Part shown: positions 23,407-33,067 of the stretch, in pieces
Numbering within the stretch: position 1 is the stretch's first letter
Layout: every line of letters starts with the position of its first letter
Assembly: GCA_036897625.1 (NCBI GenBank)
Contig: JAYMTA010000252.1
Coordinates: 1 to 33,324, forward strand
Direction of reading: 5' to 3'
DNA from: Pelargonium cotyledonis
Lineage: Eukaryota > Streptophyta > Magnoliopsida > Geraniales > Geraniaceae
DNA length: 33,324 bases
The notes under the pieces: generated by a model
Databases searched by the model: none
What the model saw: the letters and a program-made list of their open reading frames with translations, nothing else
What the model was told of the DNA's origin: nothing
Translations under genes and position numbers: made by a program

Positions 23407-26400
23407 ATGTCTTCTGCTACAACTACTTCTCTCATGAACCCATTACCAGTGGCCACATTCCAGGTCACAACTCTCTTCCCCCCCAAAACCCACTTCCCAT
23501 TTTCCAAACCCCTCAACTTCACTCGTTTCTCACTCTCATCTTCTCCACTTCCTCGCCTCTCTCAAAATATCAAATTTTCACCTTTCGTGGCCCAGGCCTC
23601 GAACCAGGAAGAAGAAGCAGAAGAAGAAGAGGGTCTGAGTGAGGAGGGGTCAGGGGACGAGGGTGGGTTCGAGAGTTCTGGAGATGTGGAGCCCTACTCG
23701 GAGCCCTCTGAAGAAACCAAGATCTTCGTGGCTAATATGCCTTATGATGTTGACAGCAATAATCTAGCTCAGCTTTTCAGTGGGGCCGGTATTGTTGAGA
23801 CTGCTGAGGTAAAGTTCGAATTTTTAGAAAAATGTCTTTGCACTTCAGTTCTTTATATGGGTTGAGCTAAAGTTTGGTTTTTGTTTCGAGTTTTTGTTCT
23901 CTCTCTCTCTCTCGTCACATTGTGTGTACGAGGTTGAGTGCTTAATCAGGGTCGTGTTCGTGTATCTTAGGTAATATACAACAGGGACACAGACAGGAGC
24001 AAAGGATTTGGGTTTGTATCAATGAGTACAGTAGCAGAAGCTGAGAAAGCTGTGGAAATGTTCAGCGGCTATGTGAGTTGCTACTTTCTTTCATTTTCAT
24101 TGTTGTTTGGTAGGCTGAATTCAATTCATTGTATGACTTGTGTTTCAATGTCTCCATTGTCTAAATGTAGCTCAATCTAAGTAATTTTGTTTTTGGCTTT
24201 GTGCCAATTGTGACTCAAGAATGATAAACATTTGTTCCTGCCATTCTGTTTTTTTTTTCTTCTTCCTGAATTGATTGTCACTGTGAATTATCAATTAAAC
24301 TAATCATTCCTCTTTCTCGTATCTGTTGCATTTTATAGCCGATTCTGAACTGAGTAGTTGCCATGCAAATGTTTTTTAGTTGAGGATACTTGTCTTGCTT
24401 TGACCACAAAATATATAATTTTCCCGTTTTCAAGTAAATACCTTATGTACTTGCTGTGTAGAATCAAGAGAGATCATTGAGGGAAGATTCCAACATCATA
24501 TTCATAATTCATAGGGAACTTGAAAATGATTGGCTGACTGCTAAATTGCTAATTGTGGTGATGTTTGGTCTATAGTACTGTCTCTGGAATTCCAATAGTT
24601 CAATATTATGCTATCGCGCAGTATGAGGAGTATGCGGTTTGGATCAATAATTTTTGTACATGCAGTTTAAGCTTGGGTGCTTACTACCTATCAGTTAGCA
24701 CTCGTACAATACATTGACTAACTGCCGTATGAGACAATCATGAATAATTAGAGTCCTAGTGTTCGTAAAATGTTTTGTTGTTAAACTTGGAACTTAATAG
24801 TTAGTCAAGGAACACCAGCAACGGATCATGAAGGATAGCCTTGCATTCTTAAATGAGAGGTATCATTGTCTGGAGTAGCTTATGGACTTGGAAAGTTTTT
24901 TGATAGGATATTATCCTATAAAAAAATGCTGGGCATTCTCATGTCGTCATTTTATGTGGGCTAGCCAGCCGATAGAGCCATGGCCTGTAGGGTTTGTTAC
25001 TGTCCTCTTGGCTCTAGACTAATTAGAACCATTTTGAACTCACCTAGGTGGACTTCATGGCAGCTTATGGTCAAATGGTTCATGTCATCGTGTGGTGTTG
25101 AGTAGGACAATGCCTGCTGAACAATTTTGAAAGACCTGGCTGTTTGACACTTGTTTGCCAGAGGTACTTTTGCAGAACTGCCCGCCCTCATCAGTGTCAT
25201 GTTGTGTCCAGCACTGGTGCAGTCCCCCAAATCGAAGATTCCTGGAAGCATACGGTGAATGAGAAATAGAGAGAGAGATGCTTTCTTGCGATTATTTGCA
25301 TGCCTTTTGGCTCATATAACTTTTAATATATCACTAACAGTGAGTTTGAGAATGCGTGCACGTGTGCGATGCTTCCTTGCAATCATACTTATGCTTGTTA
25401 AATTACAGGGTGTATATTTCATCAAAGAGTTTGAGAATGCATTTGTTTTTGTGCTTTCCTCACAGTTTTGTAAGTGTTTGTTATGTTGCAAACTTTAATA
25501 AGAGAGTTTAAGAATGTTATGTGCCTCTGTACAGGATTTTAATGGAAGGGCTTTAATAGTAAACAAGTCTCTTCCCAAAGGATCACGCATGGAACGACCC
25601 CCTCGAGTGTTTGAACCATCGCACAAAGCTTATGTTGGTAACCTGTCATGGGAAGTGGATGATGCTCGTCTAGAGCAGGTTTTTAGTGAACATGGAAAGG
25701 TGGTGAATGCCAGGGTGGTTTTTGACAGGGAAACTGGGCGTTCACGTGGGTTTGCCTTTGTTACAATGTCTAATGAGACTGAATTAAATGACGCAATAGC
25801 TGCTCTTGATGGACAGGTAAACTGCAATGCTTTTTTGAATTCACAAGTGAAAATAACTGTTCCAAATGTAGATCGTTTTGGGCCAATATGAATTTGAATG
25901 CATTAAGCAGTCTATACATTGTCTCAACCTTTGTTTTTGCTTTGTTGAAGATCTTAATGGTACTACCCTTATACTTTCTCTAATCTTTTAGCTAGTTAAT
26001 TATGCATGAATTACCAACAATACCCTCCTTGAATTTGTTACGATAATAGTACATGGGGTTATAAGGAGAAAACCTAACTCCAACTCATCCCTAATCTATA
26101 CTAAAATAGGAAAGGGGACACTCATTTTTAAAGCTGTCATTTGGAGTTCCACTTCCATATAATCTATTTCTATCATTGATATCATATGCACCATGAGTAA
26201 TGGATCCTTATAATTGACATTGATGAAGCTTTATTTGCTTACTAGCTACTGGTTGCTCTAGAATGAACTAGTTTTGTAATTAATATCCGATTGGCAAACC
26301 ACCTTACCTGTACTTGACTTGCATAACAATGCTTTTATTATGCAATCCATAAGAATGAGCTTTTTATCTCGCTAAGTTTGTAGACACTAGACTCGCTTTA

Positions 26401-26508
26401 TTAAACCTAATTTCGTCTGTCATCTTGATGCAGAGTTTGGCTGGAAGAGAAATCAGGGTCAATGTGGCTGAAAACCGACCTCCAAAGCGAAAGTCGTATT
26501 CATATTGA
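23407..26508 (+). CDS. Chloroplast 31-kDa-type ribonucleoprotein, two RRMs
   Basis: Four exons: 23407-23808, 23971-24072, 25535-25816, 26434-26508, giving 286 residues. Residues 1 to about 64 are rich in Ser, Thr, Pro and Phe with few acidic residues, a chloroplast transit peptide. An acidic stretch (about 66-102, [13 protein letters not shown]) follows, as in cp29/cp31 proteins. RRM1 (103-180) has RNP2 IFVANM and RNP1 [11 protein letters not shown]2 (about 199-276) has RNP2 AYVGNL and RNP1 RGFAFVTM. It ends [17 protein letters not shown], close to CP31A/B. Known family members bind many plastid mRNAs, stabilising them and supporting C-to-U editing. It is shorter than CP31A (about 330), so I take it for a paralogue. 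The frame is fixed by the RRMs. Confidence 0.94.
24073..25534 (+). other. Large chloroplast-RNP intron 2
   Basis: A 1.46 kb intron (GTGAGT...GTACAG) splitting RRM1. A minus-strand frame of 84 codons at 24997-25251 has slightly gene-like composition but no family I recognise. No terminal repeats or RNA genes were found. Confidence 0.5.
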
Positions 26509-27362
26509 GTAGATACTTCTAAATATCACTGCTGTTGTTTTAGTTTGTCATGTTTCTTTGTAGAAGAGTTGATGTTAGCTGCTTATTTACTGTAAAAGAA
26601 TATTGTTTATTCACACCTTCTGTTAGTAATTGATAATCATATATTTATGTTACTACATGATCTTGTCTCTCATTTGACAATACTATTGTAATAAACAAAC
26701 CATCAGCATTTGTGATTGTGACAAAAAAGAAAAGGGCATGGTGCTTAATTAACTCATGATTCACGAGTGTCCCACAGTAGAAAGTTAATGGGTTTATAGT
26801 ATAAGATTAAAAAAGCAAAACAAGTCATTCTGTGACAAAAAGAAGCAAAAACAGGACACAGTTTTACTATATATGACCATTCCTTTTTCCAGACCAAAAC
26901 AGGGATGCAAGCTAATCAAAATTCTTGTTTCCCAGAACAGGGCAAGGAATCAAATCATTTACACTTTTTTTCTGTTTTCAGATATCAAAATTCTTTATTA
27001 TTGTCTCAAGTAAAACAACAAGTTGAAGGAGAGTAGAAAATCGATCAAGTAATGAAGCAAAGTATAGCATTCTCTTCTGTTACACTGACATGTTTCTCAT
27101 TGTTATCACTACACATTTAGTGGCCAAGATCTTAAAATTTGAAATCTCATGCTTTGTCTGGTAACGATACTGATACTGTACTCAAGGAAACACTCAAAAA
27201 GTAAACGACAACAAGGCTTCCTCTCATTTTAATTATATATGAAGCAAAGAAGTTGATTCAGCTCCACTTCATTCCATATCAGAAGCTTATAAATTGTGTC
27301 CACCAGATTGCATCAAACACACAACCATTAGTTCTTGCCTTCTCTTCTTCCCATAGCTCAAA
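26509..27362. promoter_or_regulatory. RNP 3' UTR, then SEO promoter and 5' UTR
   Basis: The first 150-200 bp are the likely RNP 3' UTR, ending around the AATAAACAAA word near 26691. The rest is the upstream region of the SEO gene. A TATATAT at 27234-27240 is a reasonable TATA box, putting transcription start near 27265 and a leader of about 98 nt. No phloem-specific motif can be named with confidence. Confidence 0.45.
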
Positions 27363-30300
27363 ATGTCTAACCAGATCACATCCGCTGCTGCGCAGGCACT
27401 TGCCAACAAGTATCTGAAGCCTGATTCCGCGCAGCAGCAGCAACAACAATCGTTGGGGATGGGAATGGGGGGACTCGGAATGCAGCCAGCTTCATCCGCC
27501 CAAAACCAGCCCATGGGAATGGGCGGATTGCAGCAGCAAATGGGAGGACTCGCCCTCCAAGCTGCTGCATCCGCCCTGCAGCAGCAGCTGCAGCAACCAT
27601 TGGGGGGATTGTTGCAGCCCTCCAATCCCATCCAGCAGCGCCAGCCGCTGGGGGGAATAATGCAGCCTTCTTCCACTCAGCACCAGCAGCAGCCATTGGG
27701 GGCTCTGATGCAGCCTGGAGCGGCGCAGCCACTGGTGAACAAGCTGACTCAAGCTGGCTCTGTGATGCCACTGGCCAACAACAAGCCTTTGTCTCGTGAC
27801 TCAATGCAGCAACTGATTAGGAGCGATCGCGGGGGCATGCTGACAATTTCTGATGATCATGTCATGATGGGGCAGATTCAATCAACTCATTGCCCGGATG
27901 GTCGGGATGTTGACATCAAACCTCTGTTCCACCTCGTCGAGGACATTCTTGCTCGATCCACCCAGCATGTTGACACCATTTTGAAGGTATACATGTCTAT
28001 AATTTCTTGTTAATACTATTACATTTTCTCAATATGTCAATTTATATTGCAGGGAGGCCTCCCAACTTACCAAACCACAGATTCCATAGATGACAAGAGC
28101 TACAATGCAAATTTCATCTCCATGCTTAATGCTCTCTCGTATACCATTGACCGAATTTCCTGCGAGGTATTGCTTTCTTTAACAAACCAGATAATCAAAT
28201 ACAAACAATCCCTTCTCGAAAAATGCTGAAACTGTTACAAATTTTGATGAATTTTCAGATAGCGTACAAGGCACTGGGAGGCACAGATGCTCATGCCACA
28301 ACAGTGTCAATATTCAACATGCTGACAAGCTACACTTGGGATGCTAAGTTGGTGCTGAGCCTTGCTGCTTTTGCTCTCAACTATGGGGAGTTCTGGCTCC
28401 TTGCACAGATTTACACATCAAACCCACTTGCAAAATCAATGGCACTCCTCAAGCAACTACCTTACATCATGGAGCACTCTGGCCATCTTAAGCCCCGCCT
28501 CGATGCACTCAACAATCTCATCAAAGCAATGCTGGATGTTGCTCGGGTTATTGTCGATTTCAGGCTGCTTCCGGCCACCTACATTGCAGCTGATGTCCAG
28601 TCATTGTCCACTGCCATGACCCATATCCCAACTGCTGTGTATTGGACCATCAGGAGCATTGTGGCTTGTGCTACTCAGATCACTAACCTTACCAGCATGG
28701 GCCATGAGTATGTTCTTATACATATACTGATTTTCTTATACTAATTAAGAATTAACACATGAATGTCATGAACTTGAAACCAGGTATTTGTCATCCACCA
28801 CAGAGGCATGGGAGCTATCCACTTTCACCCACAAGCTTATAACCATTTATGATCATCTGAGACAACTGCTGGACTATTGCCTCAGACACATTGGTTAGTC
28901 TTTTTTTTTTTTTTTTTCCAACATTAATGTCATGAAACATTTTAATGTTAACAATGTCATTTTATATGCAGAGGAGAGGAAGGACGAAGAGTACTACCAC
29001 ATGCTCCTAAACCTCCTCGACATGCTACACATTGACAACTACAAGTTTCTCAATGCGCTGATCTACCCCAAGGATGATTTGCAGCCTCTCATCGACGGTT
29101 CTACTAAGAAAGGGGTATATATCTTTATACTGATAACAAAAACACTCATTTTGGGACGGAGAGATCATATGTTTTAATTTTGTTGAATTGTTTGGTACAG
29201 GTTAACATTGATGTGCTAAGGAGGAAAAATGTGTTGCTGCTGATATCAGGCCTAGACATATCCAACGAAGAGCACTCAATCCTGGAGCAAATCTACAAAG
29301 ATTCTAGGCATCACGCTGCAAGAATCGACCACAGTCCATACGAGATTGTGTGGATTCCAGTTGTGGATCCTTCGGTCCAATGGAACGAGCAATTGAACAA
29401 GCATTTCGAGAACTTGAGATCCACCATGCCATGGTACTCAGTGTACCACCCTTCCATAATCGACAAGGCGGTCATTAGATTCATCAAGAACATTTGGCAC
29501 TTCAGGAACAAGCCTGTTCTTGTTGTGCTTGACCCTCAAGGAAAAGTCGTGTGCCCTAATGCACTTCACATGATGTGGATTTGGGGCAGCAGCGCCTTCC
29601 CTTTCACCAGCCTGAGAGAGGATGCTCTATGGAGGGAGGAATCTTGGAAGCTCGACCTCGTGGTCGACAGCATTGACACCGAAATCTTGACTTGGGTAAA
29701 TCAATAACTTATATCATCATGAAATCTCGACTTTCATAAGTCAAGAACTTATATCAGTTGACTCATGCTTATTTTACTTATAAGTTATGAAATCTTGACT
29801 TGGGTAAGTCAAGATATTAGTTCATTGATACTCGGTTTACTCGTAAGTTTTGACTTCACGTGTCTCTTTTATTTATGATCAGATTCAAAAGGATAGGAAC
29901 ATATTTTTGTACGGAGGGGACGACTTGGAGTGGGTGCACAAGTTCACATCGGCAGCGCGCAACGTATCACAGATTGCGCACGTACCGGTAGAGATGGCGT
30001 ACGTGGGGAAGGGCAGGGAGGGGGAGCAAGTCCGGCGGGTCATCGGAGCCATCACCGCCGACAATATGAGCCACTGCTGGGACCCGACGATGAGCTGGTT
30101 CTTCTGGACCCGACTTGAGAGCATGCTCTACTCCAAGATCCAGCTGGGACAAGCCGACGAGAATGACATGGTGATACAAGGGATCAAGAAGCTGCTGAGC
30201 TACGACAAGGAAGGCGGGTGGGTGTTGCTGGCGCGTGGGTCGCAGATAGTGGCGCTGGGACACGCCAGCACGACCGTGAAGACGTTGCTGGACTTTGAGC

Positions 30301-30527
30301 TGTGGAAGGTGGACATACCGACCAAGGAGTTTCATGGGTCTTATGCTGATTACCATAACAAGATTCATAGTCAGGCACAGCCGTGTTGCCGGTTTGATTT
30401 TACGGGCACGGCCGGGGAGGTGCCGGAAAGCCTGAGGTGCCCGGAGTGCCACCGTCATATGGAGAAGTTCACCACCTTCAAGTGCTGCCATGACGATCCC
30501 ACTCAGGCGCTGCTTTACAATAACTGA
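27363..30527 (+). CDS. SEO: Sieve element occlusion protein (SEO/forisome family)
   Basis: Seven exons: 27363-27986, 28053-28166, 28259-28707, 28784-28893, 28972-29114, 29201-29695, 29883-30527, giving 859 residues. The exon pattern is typical of SEO genes. Residues 1-150 are a Gln/Gly/Met/Pro-rich tail with repeated PLGG and MQP motifs. An SEO N-terminal domain follows (from about RSDRGGMLTISDDH to residue 440), then a thioredoxin-like middle (KNVLLLISGLDISNEE, FRNKPVLVVLDPQGKV), and an SEO C-terminal domain (about 646-850) with the conserved Cys-rich end containing LRCPECHRHMEKF and KCCHDD. Relatives make P-protein filaments in phloem sieve elements that plug wounded sieve tubes; in legumes, forisomes. 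No break is seen. The long Gln-rich tail is the unusual part. Confidence 0.97.
29141..29166. repeat. Possible Stowaway end remnant in SEO intron 5
   Basis: ACTCATTTTGGGACGGAGAG closely matches the right end of the Stowaway MITE found at 1505-1760. No matching left end exists in this 86-bp intron, so it would be a leftover of a mostly lost insertion, or a chance match. Confidence 0.4.
29681..29812 (+). repeat. Repeated exon-intron junction in SEO intron 6
   Basis: The exon end plus donor, GAAATCTTGACTTGGGTAA (29681-29699), recurs exactly at 29789-29807, 108 bp later inside the intron. A diverged copy (GAAATCTCGACTTTCATAAG) starts at 29721. The 29789 copy carries a full GGGTAAGT donor. Confidence 0.85.
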
Positions 30528-31397
30528 TGATATAATTACAACCTTGCCACTGCCGGAGCTTCCTCGGTCGTCCCAAGAGCGGTTCTGTTTGGATTTTTAG
30601 TATTGATGGAATAAATGTTGTTTTTGTGTATGTGTTTTCGTTTTGATTTGACTGTTCACTCCTTGGTATTAAGTTGGCTGTACTGTAATGCCCTAAATAA
30701 ATTTGAGATTGAATTTGGTTACGTAATTATGAAGGAAATTTTTGTTTTTGTTCTATTTTTATATATAAACAAGCATAGCATTCGATCGACACTCAAACTT
30801 GAAACCTAAAGTGAAGCAAACGTTTTAAACCATTTGTTTTGATGATGGTTTGACGTGATGGTTCTAATGTGGCGGGTCGCGCGAGTATTTGTTTTCATTT
30901 AACTTCATTTTATTTAGTGGCATTTAAATTCATTTTAATAAAGTGGTTTAACGTGGCAGGTTTAATGTTGGTCATACGAGTGATTTTAATACTATTGAAC
31001 GGTCATGTGTTACACATCACATCAATTAGCGGATGAGTTAATAAAAACTAACATGAAAAATTATGTACTTCAAAATTTATCCATCTATATTAAAGAGTGT
31101 TCATAATCTCAGTCATAATTTATTGGTTGAGACACTCTAAACCAAGACACAAGGTAAATAGATCAAGACGAGTGCTCCTCGCCCATAAATACATTAGGTA
31201 GATATGAATGTTACTAATAATATGTTATCATCTCATTGACATAAATTAAGTGTTTGAAAATTTTGACCAATAAATTATAATTGAGATTCTGCTTTCTAAT
31301 AGGTCATAACAATCCACCTTGATAAAATAAAAATAATAATTAAAAAAACACATTATAATAAAAAACATTAACAACGTTAGGATTCTCGAAAAGCGTA
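30528..31397. other. SEO 3' UTR and repeat-bearing intergenic DNA
   Basis: The SEO 3' UTR probably ends near 30720 (AATAAATTTG word at 30697). A diverged direct repeat of about 98 bp period follows (copies starting at 30846 and 30944, sharing TGGTTTRACGTG and CGAGTRTTT-like words). A MITE-like element follows that, listed separately. Confidence 0.5.
31094..31300. mobile_element. Short MITE-like element
   Basis: About 200 bp with inverted ends: AATCTCAGTCATAATTTATT at 31105 against the complement of an arm read AATAAATTATAATTGAGATT near 31269-31288, agreeing at about 21 of 24 positions. Interior is AT-rich and non-coding. Family and target-site duplication were not resolved. It lies about 100 bp upstream of the tRNA gene. 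Confidence 0.6.
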
Positions 31398-31469
31398 GCC
31401 CCTATAGCTCAGTGGTAGAGCGTCAGTCTTGTAAACTGGAGGTCTGTAGTTCGATCCTGCATGGAGGCA
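31398..31469 (+). tRNA. tRNA-Thr (anticodon UGU), nuclear
   Basis: A full 72-nt cloverleaf: acceptor GCCCCTA/TGGAGGC, D stem GCTC/GAGC, anticodon stem TCAGT/ACTGG with loop CTTGTAA (anticodon TGT at 31427-31429 plus three, that is 31430-31432), five-base variable loop, and T stem TGTAG/CTGCA with loop TTCGATC. Box A (TAGCTCAGTGG, 31405-31415) and box B (GTTCGATCC, 31449-31457) are good Pol III promoters. The acceptor stem has one C-A mismatch at the fourth pair and a T-G at the sixth. There is no intron and no encoded CCA, as expected for a eukaryotic nuclear gene. It differs from plastid trnT. Confidence 0.93.
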
Positions 31470-31473
31470 ACTA

Positions 31474-31508
31474 TTTTCATTTCCAAATTTACCCTTTTTA
31501 ATTTTTTT
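31474..31508 (+). terminator. Pol III termination tracts
   Basis: T runs after the tRNA: TTTT at 31474-31477, TTTTT at 31495-31499 and T7 at 31502-31508. The first is minimal and the last two are strong backups. Confidence 0.7.
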
Positions 31509-31586
31509 CCAATTCTACCCCTCCCTTCCTCGCGAAAATTTGTTTTAGGTCCTCAAGCCAAGGGTGCAGCTTTTGCTTCTGCAACA

Positions 31587-31949
31587 ATGGCTTCCTCAGC
31601 CCAAAATCTTTTCAGAAGATCACCGCTCACCAGAATCATCGGCTCTCTGCAAATCCCACACTCTCCAAATCTCGCAGCACCTCGCCTTCTTCACCAACCA
31701 GACCACTTTTTAAGCAATCCAATTTCTTTGGAGCTTCCTAAAGGAGAGAACTTGAGCGCTCATTGCTCCTCTCTGTTCTTCCCAAGCTTCCCTTTTGGGT
31801 TTTGTTTAAACCCCATTTCATTTACTGGGTCGATCCGGTCCGAGCTCGAGGAGGCTGTGGCTGGCGATTCGGGGACGATGTGGGCTGATAGTGTGAAGAA
31901 GAAGAGGAAGAAGAAGATGAACAAGCACAAATTTATGTTACTGAAATAA
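31587..31949 (+). CDS. mS38/COX24-like small mitochondrial protein, short C-terminus
   Basis: Single-exon frame of 120 residues from an ATG in good context (ACAATGGCT). The N-terminus MASSAQNLFRRSPLTRIIGS is a convincing mitochondrial presequence. The C-terminal motif MWADSVKKKRKKKMNKHK is diagnostic of the AURKAIP1/COX24 family, whose members are the mitoribosomal small-subunit protein mS38. In plant relatives MNKHK normally continues into a second basic block (KYKKLRKRLRR-like). Here it ends after FMLLK, so the basic tail is cut short, either by real truncation, an unrecognised downstream exon, or decay of a duplicate copy. The frame is also open upstream to an ATG at 31461 inside the tRNA, adding 42 residues, which I consider less likely. 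Confidence 0.7.
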   Translation: MASSAQNLFRRSPLTRIIGSLQIPHSPNLAAPRLLHQPDHFLSNPISLELPKGENLSAHCSSLFFPSFPFGFCLNPISFTGSIRSELEEAVAGDSGTMWADSVKKKRKKKMNKHKFMLLK

Positions 31950-33044
31950 GTGAATGTCTTGGTTCTTCAAGTTTATACATATATATATATGCATCCTCAG
32001 CTAGCCTTTTCTTTATATAGTTTGTGAACTAATATTGTTATTAGTTTCCTCAACTCTTGATATGGTTTTGTAATACTTTGTTTGCTAGAAGACTAACTGT
32101 TATTCAATATATGTTCTCATAATGTCATTCCATTCATTTTCAAATCCCAAATTTACTGTTTATAGAATTTCAAATGATAAATTAAAAGTTAGGACAAATT
32201 GCAGCACCCACATGCTTGTCACTTGAAGCACTTAGTATTCATAACTTTAATAAGTAACACATATCTTATCTGAAGTTGACTTTTATAACTTTGGATGAAT
32301 TTTTGGATAGAATGAGTCATGTGTTCCACACATGTGGTTAATTAAATATAAATGACAAAGGAGAATGTTTCAAAATGGTCCCTTTAGTATCCGTTTTGTT
32401 ACAAATTGGTCCCCAATTTGATTTTTGTTTCAGTTTAATCCTCTTAGTGTTGAAATTGTTCCAATATGGTCCTCTTACTATCTACTTTGTTCCAAATTGG
32501 TCCCCAATTTAGTTTTTGTTTCAATTTAGTCCACTTACTATTCAAATTGTTCCAATTTGATCTCTGTTTTAAATTAGTTCATTACATAACTGAGCCGTCA
32601 AATTATGATGATGTGCAAAATTAGTTTTATTTTATTTTATTTATTAAATTAAATAATTTCATATTTTAACATGACTCGTACATTAGTAAGAAGTTACTAA
32701 TGAATATTTTACACGTGACACGTAAATGCAGATTTTTCCTACAAAATACGAATTGGGCCGAAATATTGCTAATTTTATACTAAAAATCTGAATTTCATCC
32801 ACTCTAATTTCATTCAAACCTTTTTCGGGTATGATTCAAAATATTTTTAAGCAATCCAAACATGATCCAAAATTCGAATTGTCACTTTTACTCGTCGAGG
32901 TAATCACCATGTTAAAATTTCGCATAAATTAAATTAATAAAAAATATTTTTCACGTTGTCATAATTAGACTATTCAATTTTTCACACGTCTTCACACATC
33001 TCTCTAGTTTTTTCTCTAATTAATTTTTTGGCCACTTAGGGTGG
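31950..33044. other. AT-rich intergenic DNA with a tandem repeat
   Basis: Contains the probable 3' UTR of the mS38-like gene (to about 32130), a 91-bp tandem repeat (32377-32580), and AT-rich sequence with no recognisable gene from 32600 to 33040. Confidence 0.5.
32377..32580. repeat. 91-bp tandem repeat built of about 30-bp subunits
   Basis: Two full units (32377-32467 and 32468-32558) and a partial third. Each unit contains three related subunits of about 30 bp starting GGTCC/AATCC/AGTCC and ending TTGTT(A/C)CAA(A/T)TT or TTGTTTCA(G/A)TTT, so there is a repeat within a repeat. Similar GGTCC...AATTGGTCC arrays are widespread in plant intergenic DNA, often near transposon ends. Confidence 0.85.
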
Positions 33045-33067
33045 TTGTCGGAAGCGATTCCAGCGTC

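Noticed and set aside
24997-25251. 84-codon minus-strand frame in the chloroplast-RNP intron
   Set aside because: No recognisable domain and no splice partners; it may be a repeat remnant but nothing supports a gene.
27287-27804. Several long minus-strand frames rich in Cys, Ala, Gln or Leu
   Set aside because: They are mirror images of the CAG/CAA-rich Gln tail of the SEO gene, which is repetitive and therefore open in several frames.
29967-30491. Minus-strand 174-codon frame
   Set aside because: Antisense shadow of the last SEO exon, a GC-rich stretch with few stops.
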